From Bacteroidota bacterium (GTDB lineage: Bacteria; Bacteroidota; Bacteroidia; NS11-12g; UBA9320), in NCBI GenBank assembly GCA_003485825.1, contig DNHN01000014.1:1-9705 (forward strand): a stretch of DNA of 9,705 bases, read 5' to 3'. Shown here one piece after another: positions 1 through 5,876 of this stretch. Below the pieces are notes generated by a model. That model had not been told where the DNA came from and did not search any database. It was given only the letters and a program-made list of their open reading frames with translations. Within the stretch, counting starts at the first letter, position 1; the number at the start of each line of letters is the position of its first letter. Position numbers and translations under genes: made by a program.

Positions 1-6
1 CTGAAA

Positions 7-1035
7 ATGAATTATAAAAATAGAATAAAAGGCAGTGTAATCTGCCTTTTTTTCATGGGAGTAGTTTTAGTTTCGTGCCAGCATGAAGTTAAAGTAGAGC
101 AACATAAACTAGCGGGTGATGCCTTGGGTACTACATTCCATATTACGTATTTAGGGAAGGAGCAGGATAGTTTTTTGTCCAAGGTTGATTCTATAGTGTT
201 TGCTGTTAATCATAGTCTTTCTACCTATCAGCAGAACTCACTTTTATCATCATTCAATGCCAATAGTGAAAAGATGTGGGAAGACCCTAATGAAGCTAAA
301 TATTTGGAGAGTGATAGGAAGCACTTTGTGAAAATGATCCAGCTAAGTAAGGATATTGCGCTCAAAACTGCTAACGCCTTTGATCCTAGTGCAAAGCTTC
401 TTTTCGATGAGTATATGCGTGCCAAAAAGGTCATGGAGTATATGCAGCAAGATGCTGTGGATTATGGGTTAAGTCATATGGGTATGCAAAAAGTACAGTT
501 GGATGTAAATGGAATACCGTACAAGTTAGATTCATTGGTACAAATGAACTTTAATGCTATCGCTAAAGGATACTTAGTGGATTTAATAGCCGAGTATCTT
601 GACTATTACGGAGTGACTAATTATATGGTAGAGGTAGGAGGAGAGATGAGGCTTAGTGGCAAAAATGGTGAAGGAAAGGCTTGGAAGATTGGGATCAATG
701 TACCTGAAATAGGAGCGCGTCCCACAGACTTCTTTAAAGTGCTAGAAATTGAGAACTCTGCACTAGCGACAAGTGGCAATTATCAGAACTTTTATATAGT
801 AGACGGTAAGACAGTAGGGCATACATTAGACCCACGTACAGGTAAACCTGTACTTTCTGATCTAAAGAGCGTTAGTATACTTCATAAGAATTGTGCAGTA
901 GCCGATGCTTATGCTACTGCCTGTATGGTGCTAGGTTTAGCAGAGTCACGAGAGCTTATCAGTCGGGATTCTACAGTTTCAGCATATTTTATCTATGAAA
1001 TGTGGGGCGAGCTAAAAGGGGAGTTTATTGAGTAA
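7..1035 (+). CDS. apbE: FAD:protein FMN transferase (ApbE family lipoprotein)
   Basis: The enzyme moves FMN from FAD onto a threonine or serine of target flavoproteins outside the inner membrane; the classic targets are NqrB/NqrC of the Na+-NQR and RnfG/RnfD. The 342 residues are normal for the family. The N-terminus is a lipoprotein signal: basic start, hydrophobic stretch, and lipobox LVSC with Cys24 as the lipidated residue. Family motifs appear in order: ALGTTFHI (about 39-46), SLSTYQQNS (about 70-78), AFDPS, NFNAIAKGYLVD (about 180-191), EVGGE, ATSGNYQNF, GHTLDPRTGKPV and ADAYATA near the C-terminus. All core motifs are intact, so it should be active. The ATG at 7 is preferred because the next Met (codon at 55) would remove the charged and hydrophobic parts of the signal. 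In many Bacteroidota this gene follows nqrF; the upstream neighbour is outside the window. A terminator-like hairpin overlaps its first codons. Confidence 0.95.
   Translation: MNYKNRIKGSVICLFFMGVVLVSCQHEVKVEQHKLAGDALGTTFHITYLGKEQDSFLSKVDSIVFAVNHSLSTYQQNSLLSSFNANSEKMWEDPNEAKYLESDRKHFVKMIQLSKDIALKTANAFDPSAKLLFDEYMRAKKVMEYMQQDAVDYGLSHMGMQKVQLDVNGIPYKLDSLVQMNFNAIAKGYLVDLIAEYLDYYGVTNYMVEVGGEMRLSGKNGEGKAWKIGINVPEIGARPTDFFKVLEIENSALATSGNYQNFYIVDGKTVGHTLDPRTGKPVLSDLKSVSILHKNCAVADAYATACMVLGLAESRELISRDSTVSAYFIYEMWGELKGEFIE
27..53 (+). terminator. Intrinsic-terminator-shaped hairpin inside the apbE start
   Basis: A perfect 9-bp stem, AAAAGGCAG (27-35) with CTGCCTTTT (42-50), closes a 6-base loop (TGTAAT) and runs into an unbroken tract of seven T (47-53). 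This is the canonical shape of a factor-independent terminator. It starts 20 bases after the A of the apbE start codon and lies within the signal-peptide codons. It may end transcription from the gene upstream, or act as an attenuator that ribosomes on apbE prevent from forming. The structure is read directly from the sequence; the function is inferred. Confidence 0.6.
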
Positions 1036-1083
1036 ATTCATTTTATATTTTCTTCTTATTCTTCTACCTTGCGGGTCAATATC

Positions 1084-2331
1084 ATGATGACCGAAAAAGC
1101 CAGAAAAGTAGCCGATAGACTGATGAGATATGTACAGATAGACACTCAGAGTGATCCGTACAGCGATACCTTCCCGAGTACAGCAAAGCAGAAAGATTTA
1201 AGTAGAATACTGGTAGAGGAGCTTTTATCCATTGGAGTGAAAGATGCCTATATGGATGAATGGGGCTACGTATTTGGCACAGTTCCAAGCAATACGAATA
1301 AAAAGATAGAGACCATCTGCTTCTGTTCACATGTTGATACAGCACCAGACTGCAGTGGGAAAGGAGTACGGCCTATACTACACGAGAATTATCAGGGACA
1401 AGATATAGTATTGCCAGATGATCCTACTCAGGTAATAACCACCAAGCAGCATACATACCTTGCAGAGCGTATTGGAGACGATATAATTACAGCAAGCGGC
1501 ACTACGCTACTTGGTGCGGACGATAAAGCAGGCGTAGCGATTATCATGCAACTTGCTGAGGAATTGATGAATAATCTAGCCATAAAGCACGGAGATATTC
1601 GTATACTTTTTACCCCAGATGAGGAAGTAGGAAGAGGAGTAGATAAACTGGATATGAAAAAGTTAAATGCAGATGTAGGCTATACCTTAGACGGTGGTGT
1701 GCGAGGTTCGTTAGAGGGAGATACCTTCTCTGCGAATGCTATGACTGTGACCTTTCACGGAATCAGTGCACACCCAGGATATGCTAAAGGCAAAATGGTA
1801 AATGCGGTAAAAGTGATGGGGCATTTCTTGGATTCTTTACCACCTACAGGATTTTCACCAGAGACTACTACTGGAGCAGAAGGCTTCGTACATCCATACA
1901 ATCTGAAAGGACAACTAGAGACAGCGAGTGTAGATTTCTTAATACGAGATTTTGATACTGCTAATTTAGAAAAACACCAACAAGTCTTAAGAGACTTAGC
2001 TGAAACTACGCTTAAGGAATATCCTGGTGCTAGATATGAGACTACGGTAAAAGAACAATACCGCAATATGCGTGAGGTCTTAGATCAGTTTCCACATATA
2101 GAGGCTAATGCTGTAGAAGCTATGAAGAGAGCAGGAGTAGAACCAAAGCAAGCCCTCGTAAGGGGAGGTACAGACGGTTCTAGACTATCATTTATAGGTC
2201 TACCTTGTCCGAATATATTCACTGGAGAAATGGCTATCCATGGCAAGCATGAATACTGTAGCGTTCAAGATATGGAAGCGGCAATAGACACGTGCATAGA
2301 ACTTGTGCAGGTGTATGAGGAGAAGGGGTAG
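1084..2331 (+). CDS. pepT: Peptidase T (tripeptide aminopeptidase, M20B)
   Basis: A cytosolic zinc aminopeptidase that removes the N-terminal residue of tripeptides, in the last steps of peptide breakdown. Numbered from the ATG at 1084 (415 residues; E. coli PepT has 408), the co-catalytic metal site is complete: HVDTAPD (His83, Asp85), GADDKAG (Asp146), TPDEEVGRG (Glu180 and Glu181), YTLDGG (Asp203) and HGKHEY (His386). The dimerisation (lid) domain lies roughly between residues 205 and 315, starting after the YTLDGG metal ligand. The open frame extends upstream to a TTG at 1069, but the tandem ATG codons at 1084 and 1087 fit the family's usual N-terminus (MTEKARKVADR) much better. The gap to apbE is 48 bases with no clear terminator or promoter, so the two may be co-transcribed. 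Confidence 0.95.
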   Translation: MMTEKARKVADRLMRYVQIDTQSDPYSDTFPSTAKQKDLSRILVEELLSIGVKDAYMDEWGYVFGTVPSNTNKKIETICFCSHVDTAPDCSGKGVRPILHENYQGQDIVLPDDPTQVITTKQHTYLAERIGDDIITASGTTLLGADDKAGVAIIMQLAEELMNNLAIKHGDIRILFTPDEEVGRGVDKLDMKKLNADVGYTLDGGVRGSLEGDTFSANAMTVTFHGISAHPGYAKGKMVNAVKVMGHFLDSLPPTGFSPETTTGAEGFVHPYNLKGQLETASVDFLIRDFDTANLEKHQQVLRDLAETTLKEYPGARYETTVKEQYRNMREVLDQFPHIEANAVEAMKRAGVEPKQALVRGGTDGSRLSFIGLPCPNIFTGEMAIHGKHEYCSVQDMEAAIDTCIELVQVYEEKG

Positions 2332-2338
2332 ATGACTT

Positions 2339-2365
2339 TATTTGTGATTGATTTAATCACGAATA
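2339..2365 (+). terminator. Hairpin after pepT, possible terminator
   Basis: An 11-bp stem with one G-T wobble (arms 2339-2349 and 2355-2365) closes a 5-base loop (GATTT), starting 7 bases after the pepT stop. Its core GTGATT/AATCAC is perfect. It is AT-rich and no T tract follows, so it may be a weak terminator or an mRNA 3'-end stabiliser. Its place between convergent genes supports a 3'-end role. Confidence 0.35.
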
Positions 2366-2375
2366 GGATATAGGT

Positions 2376-2402
2376 GCTAAAAATAAAATAGCATCTCTAT
2401 TT
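2376..2402 (-). terminator. Possible minus-strand terminator of the small Cys-rich gene
   Basis: Read on the minus strand, AAATAG (2402-2397) pairs with CTATTT (2391-2386) around a 5-base loop, followed by the U-rich stretch TATTTTTAGC. An outer repeat, GCTAAA (2376-2381) and TTTAGC (2400-2405), offers an alternative fold. It lies about 120 bases beyond the stop of the minus-strand gene. The stem is short and AT-rich, so this is a weak call. Confidence 0.25.
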
Positions 2403-2522
2403 AGCGTTTATATTGGTAATAGAGTCTTGGGCACCGTGTTTTATAGTCATTCTTTGTTATTCACCCTCAGCAGAAATATTGCTACAAGTAGAGTGCTTCA
2501 AGGTCAGTGTGATTGGAGCTTG

Positions 2523-2726
2523 CTAAGCAGCCTCACTCTTGCACTCCTCAGTAGGCTTAGCACCGCACACAGTACAGGCAGCACCTTCTTCCTGCATCAT
2601 AGGATTCTTGCCTGCACAGCCTCCACGTACTTCACCATCTTTAACCATAAATACACGGACTGCCATTCCTATGAAAGCAATAGACATCACAGCTAAAATC
2701 AAACCTAAGAGCACTAAAAATTGCAT
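2523..2726 (-). CDS. Small one-helix membrane protein with four cysteines (NqrM-like)
   Basis: A 67-residue protein: an N-terminal transmembrane helix (about residues 3-25) followed by a short polar tail with Cys37, Cys51, Cys54 and Cys62 (spacing C-x13-C-x2-C-x7-C), including the knuckle CTVCG. From memory, related small 'membrane or secreted' proteins are common in Bacteroidota. The layout (one helix, then about 40 residues with four cysteines) matches NqrM (DUF539), which helps assemble Na+-NQR in Vibrio, probably by delivering iron to the NqrD/NqrE Cys4 site. The nearby apbE strengthens that reading, because both are NQR maturation genes in other bacteria. The cysteine spacing is not the same as in proteobacterial NqrM, so the assignment is an inference. 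The gene is convergent with pepT, and a -7-like box lies just upstream. A clean coding frame with a hydrophobic helix and a cysteine cluster argues that it is real and that the overlapping plus-strand frames are not. Confidence 0.8.
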   Translation of the reverse strand: MQFLVLLGLILAVMSIAFIGMAVRVFMVKDGEVRGGCAGKNPMMQEEGAACTVCGAKPTEECKSEAA

Positions 2727-2744
2727 ATCTTCTTATTCTAGGTA

Positions 2745-2752
2745 CAAAGGTA
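2745..2752 (-). promoter_or_regulatory. Bacteroidota-type -7 box for the NqrM-like gene
   Basis: On the minus strand this reads TACCTTTG, an exact match to the Bacteroidota -7 consensus TAnnTTTG, 18 bases upstream of the start codon. No TTG is present at the expected -33 distance, so only half of the promoter is supported. Transcription would start about 12-15 bases before the ATG. Confidence 0.4.
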
Positions 2753-2930
2753 TTAAAGTATGATATAGAGCGTAGGAGGTAGGGTATAAAATTTTCTTAT
2801 GACACTCGTTGAATTAAACACATTCATCTATTTCTACCGACATACCTGCCATTTTTGCCGATGAAATATGCTATACAACTTTTTGGCATTATATTCGTGG
2901 TGTTATAAATCTCTACGTAAAAGTAGTTTT

Positions 2931-3149
2931 ATGATAAACAGATTAAAGTCTATAAAAAAGTCCACCCTCGTTATACTGACACTTATAGTGCTTAATATAG
3001 TTGCGTTTACGCTGCTTTCGTCCAATATCAAACAAAACTACCGCACTACAGATACTATCTCTACTTCCGTAGAAAATAATAATTACTTCAAAGCAGGAGT
3101 AAACGTTTTGGATTGGAGCTACAGCCTACTGCGCTACTTCCGACGGTAA
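2931..3149 (+). CDS. Hypothetical 72-residue single-helix membrane protein
   Basis: I do not recognise this protein. From the ATG at 2931 it has a basic N-terminus (MINRLKSIKK), one strong transmembrane helix at about residues 12-31 (STLVILTLIVLNIVAFTLLS), then a polar tail of about 40 residues ending in the basic, aromatic LLRYFRR. That arrangement suggests an inner-membrane anchor with the tail in the periplasm, or an uncleaved signal. The frame is open back to an ATG at 2868, but those 21 residues look unnatural and would put charges and extra bulk before the helix, so the internal start is preferred. TTG (2883-2885) and TATAAAT (2904-2910), 18 bases apart, are a weak promoter candidate. 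It lies 85 bases upstream of the LytS-type kinase on the same strand. It has no cysteines that suggest cofactor binding and no lipobox. Confidence 0.55.
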   Translation: MINRLKSIKKSTLVILTLIVLNIVAFTLLSSNIKQNYRTTDTISTSVENNNYFKAGVNVLDWSYSLLRYFRR

Positions 3150-3192
3150 TTGCATTCATAGATATTTCTTACCAATTTGGCTGCTTAGCGAA

Positions 3193-3220
3193 TTTTTAAC
3201 GCGGGTATTTTCTACATTTG
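3193..3220 (+). promoter_or_regulatory. Promoter of the lytS-lytTR-mazG run
   Basis: TACATTTG (3213-3220) exactly matches the Bacteroidota -7 consensus TAnnTTTG. TTT (3193-3195), 17 bases upstream, sits where TTG would be expected. The kinase start codon is at 3235, so the leader would be only about 8-11 bases. It is the best promoter candidate in this gap. Confidence 0.5.
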
Positions 3221-3234
3221 GAGTATAACACAGT

Positions 3235-4302
3235 ATGACTACCACATCAGATTCATTTATTACTTCTAAGGTATACAAAGAGCTTACGAAGTATAATATG
3301 CACCACATTATACTATGGTTGGTGTATTATCTCTTTTGGGTATATGTGCTGAGCCCGGGAATTACCAAAGCAGATTTTTACATTAACTCCTTCGTGATAG
3401 TAATGATTCACGCGCTAGTGAGTTACTTCAATATCTATTTTCTGTTTCCGTTGTTTCTACAGAAGCGCGGATACATCAAGTATTTTGTTGCTATAGTGTT
3501 GACTATATCTTTAGGATCTCTAGTAGAGGCGGCTGTATTTACAAAGCTGAATACGATAGCAAATGAATTCAAAAGTGGACTTCTTTCTCCTCGTTTCTTG
3601 CTGTCTACGGCTATGGCTATTACGTACACCACTGCGATAACCATGAGTCTTAAGCTCGTAAAGCACTGGTATGAAAAGGAGAGATTAGCTAAAGAACTTG
3701 AAAAAATAAATGCTGAGACAGAACTGAAATATCTCAAATCACAGATAAATCCTCACTTCCTATTTAACAGTTTGAATAGTGTATACGCACTAGCACTTCA
3801 AAAGTCGGACTTAGCACCTGAACTGATTTTAAAACTTAGCGATATACTCCGATATATTCTATATGAAGGGAGTGAAAAAAAAGTAAGCCTTACACAGGAG
3901 CTCAAGTACCTAAAAAGTTACTTAGAGCTAGAGAAGGTTAGACATGGCAATAGGATGGAGCTGGATATTGATATAGTGGGGAATACGGACAATAAGGAAA
4001 TTGCTCCTATGCTGCTTATCCCGTTTGTTGAAAATAGTTTTAAGCACGGCCTAGGAAAGGACATGGATAAGGGCTATGTGAAGGTACAGGTAAATAGTGA
4101 AACCAATGAATTGAAATTTGCTATAGCAAACAGTAAGCCTAGAAAAGGCAACGAAATATCACAGCAAAATGGTTATCAAGGGGGAATTGGCTTGATTAAT
4201 GTAAAGAAAAGACTGGATATGCTCTATCCAAAAAAACATAACCTGACCATGGGTAGCACAGAAGGAGAATTTAAAGTAGAATTAAATATAAACTTAATAT
4301 AG
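3235..4302 (+). CDS. LytS/YehU-type sensor histidine kinase
   Basis: A membrane histidine kinase of the His_kinase PF06580 type that phosphorylates a LytTR response regulator. Four transmembrane helices are visible at about 24-42, 48-72, 81-102 and 117-142, with short loops and no separate sensor domain, so the signal is probably sensed in or at the membrane. A coiled linker (about 144-168) leads to the H-box QINPHFLFNSLN with phosphoacceptor His174. The ATP-binding domain follows, with the N-box PFVENSFKHG (263-272; Asn267) and the G-box GGIGLINVKKRL (316-327). All catalytic motifs are intact. The 355 residues are typical for Bacteroidota members. The partner regulator starts 6 bases after the stop, so they are surely co-transcribed. 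The ligand cannot be deduced from sequence. Confidence 0.93.
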   Translation: MTTTSDSFITSKVYKELTKYNMHHIILWLVYYLFWVYVLSPGITKADFYINSFVIVMIHALVSYFNIYFLFPLFLQKRGYIKYFVAIVLTISLGSLVEAAVFTKLNTIANEFKSGLLSPRFLLSTAMAITYTTAITMSLKLVKHWYEKERLAKELEKINAETELKYLKSQINPHFLFNSLNSVYALALQKSDLAPELILKLSDILRYILYEGSEKKVSLTQELKYLKSYLELEKVRHGNRMELDIDIVGNTDNKEIAPMLLIPFVENSFKHGLGKDMDKGYVKVQVNSETNELKFAIANSKPRKGNEISQQNGYQGGIGLINVKKRLDMLYPKKHNLTMGSTEGEFKVELNINLI

Positions 4303-4308
4303 AATAGT

Positions 4309-5019
4309 ATGAATTGTATAGCAGTAGACGACGAACCATTGGCATTAGACATTATAGAAGCGTATGTTACCAAACATCCAGAACTTACTTTAGTAGCAAG
4401 ATGCAACAATGCAGCAGAAGCTAGTGAAGTATTAAAAAAGCATAAGGTAGATCTCATGTTTTTAGATATTCAAATGCCAGAAATTACAGGATTGAGCTTT
4501 GTGAAGTCCTTAGAACATAAGCCACTCTTTATGTTTACTACAGCGTACCCTGACTATGCGTTAGAAGGTTTTGAGCTGGATGCGATTGATTACTTATTGA
4601 AGCCTATTGCTTATGATAGGTTTGAAAAAGGGGTAGAAAAGGCACTGGAATATTACAAAATAAAGCAAAATTCAGACGTGGCAGAGTCTGATTTAGAAAA
4701 TGAACACTTCTTCGTAAAGGCAAATCAGAAGCTTATTAAGCTGTCCTATTCAGAGATCTATTATGTAGAAGCATTTGCCGATTATGTTAAAATATTTTTA
4801 GCCGATAAAAAGATTGTAACGCTACAAACGATGAAGAATATGGAACGTAAGTTACCGCCGGAGATGTTCAGTAGAGTGCATCGTTCTTTTATTGTGAATA
4901 GAAAACATGTAGCTTCATTCAGCACCTCTGTATGCGAGGTAAATGAAGTTAAAATACCAATAGGGAAGAATTATAAAGAGGCTTTTGTCTCTTTGATGAA
5001 GTCCAACACTATTTTGTAA
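4309..5019 (+). CDS. LytTR-family response regulator
   Basis: A two-domain transcription regulator of 236 residues. The receiver domain (about 1-115) has the acidic pocket Asp7/Asp8, phosphoacceptor Asp53 in FLDIQMPEITG, the switch Thr77/Thr78 in FTTAYPDYA, and Lys98 in the LLKPI motif. The C-terminal LytTR DNA-binding domain (about 132-234) shows its usual landmarks: FFVKANQKLIKL, IYYVEAFADYVKIF, TLQTMKNMERKL and FSRVHRSFIVNRKHV. It is the natural partner of the kinase just upstream. LytTR proteins usually bind paired short direct repeats; I could not find a convincing pair in this window, so its targets are unknown. Its stop codon is followed at once by the mazG start. Confidence 0.95.
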   Translation: MNCIAVDDEPLALDIIEAYVTKHPELTLVARCNNAAEASEVLKKHKVDLMFLDIQMPEITGLSFVKSLEHKPLFMFTTAYPDYALEGFELDAIDYLLKPIAYDRFEKGVEKALEYYKIKQNSDVAESDLENEHFFVKANQKLIKLSYSEIYYVEAFADYVKIFLADKKIVTLQTMKNMERKLPPEMFSRVHRSFIVNRKHVASFSTSVCEVNEVKIPIGKNYKEAFVSLMKSNTIL

Positions 5020-5775
5020 ATGGATAAACGATTAGAAGCTTTTGGTAGGTTGCTCACCATTATGGATGAGCTTCGTGAGCAGTGTCCTTGGGATAAGAAG
5101 CAGACCAATGAAACCCTACGTCATCTTACCATAGAAGAGACGTATGAGCTAAGTGACGCGCTATTAGCAGGTGATAATGAAGAAATCAAAAAAGAACTGG
5201 GAGACCTGTTTTTACACTTAGTTTTCTATGCTAAGATAGGGGATGAGAAAAAGGCCTTTGATGTTACAGATGTCTTAAATAGTGTATGCGATAAGCTAAT
5301 AAGTAGACACCCGCATATCTATGGGGATGTAAATGTCAAAGATGAAGAGGAGGTAAAGCAAAACTGGGAACAACTTAAATTAAAAGAGGGTGGAAATAAG
5401 GGAGTACTCAGCGGTGTCCCTTCCAGTATGCCTAGTATGGTGAAGGCCCTGCGCATGCAGGATAAAGCTGCTCAAGTAGGATTTGATTGGCCGAGCAAGG
5501 ATAATGTATGGGATAAAGTAGATGAAGAGCTCCAAGAGTTTAAGGATGCTGAAGGTATAGAGAAGGAAAATGAGTTTGGAGATTTAATATTCAGCTTGAT
5601 AAACTATGCACGTTGGCTGAAGATTAATCCAGATGATGCATTGGAGAAGACCAATCGTAAATTTAAGTATCGTTTTGAGGCCATAGAGGCGGAAGCAAAG
5701 AAGCAAGGTAAGGATATGAATGAAATGACCTTGGGTGAAATGGATGCTATTTGGGATAAAGCGAAAAATCAATAA
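5020..5775 (+). CDS. mazG: Nucleoside triphosphate pyrophosphohydrolase MazG
   Basis: A cytosolic all-alpha NTP pyrophosphatase that hydrolyses (d)NTPs to NMP and pyrophosphate; in E. coli it clears aberrant nucleotides and modulates ppGpp levels. Both MazG repeats are present. The first has CPWDKKQT (22-29), the Mg-binding EETYE (39-43) and ELGD (59-62). The second has KVDEELQEF (166-174), EFGDLIFSLINYAR (185-198) and the C-terminal NRKFKYRFEAIE. The length of 251 is normal (E. coli, 263). The ATG directly abuts the stop of the LytTR gene (TAA then ATG), so translation is probably coupled and the gene belongs to the same transcript. A nine-T tract at 5788-5796 follows, but no strong hairpin precedes it. 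Confidence 0.94.
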   Translation: MDKRLEAFGRLLTIMDELREQCPWDKKQTNETLRHLTIEETYELSDALLAGDNEEIKKELGDLFLHLVFYAKIGDEKKAFDVTDVLNSVCDKLISRHPHIYGDVNVKDEEEVKQNWEQLKLKEGGNKGVLSGVPSSMPSMVKALRMQDKAAQVGFDWPSKDNVWDKVDEELQEFKDAEGIEKENEFGDLIFSLINYARWLKINPDDALEKTNRKFKYRFEAIEAEAKKQGKDMNEMTLGEMDAIWDKAKNQ

Positions 5776-5876
5776 TTGAATAAGCTCTTTTTTTTTGTAA
5801 ACACTCATGCACTTTTTTCGACTTTCCAAAGTTATACTTATATCTTGGCCACAATTTTGAATATTAAGTAACATAC

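Noticed and set aside
1044..1072. Promoter before pepT (TATATTTT or TACCTTGC)
   Set aside because: Neither box has a -33 TTG at 17-19 bases and both deviate from the consensus; read-through from apbE is as likely.
1082..1345. Minus-strand frame inside pepT, and similar antisense frames in apbE, the kinase, dprA and queA
   Set aside because: They lie fully within strongly conserved genes on the other strand and their translations show no recognisable features.
2427..2763. Two overlapping plus-strand open frames of 89 and 74 codons opposite the small Cys-rich gene
   Set aside because: Their translations are low-complexity Ser/Thr/His-rich with no helix or motif, while the minus-strand frame gives a coherent membrane protein. 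They are shadows.
5769..5796. Possible terminator after mazG with a nine-T tract
   Set aside because: The T run is striking, but the only stem before it is TCAA/TTGA of 4 bp, which includes the stop codon and is separated from the T run by several bases. This is not enough for a terminator call.
5830..5859. Promoter before the plug gene (CAATTTTG)
   Set aside because: The -7 box has one mismatch in its first base and no TTG occurs at the right distance, so I mention it only in the gene entry.
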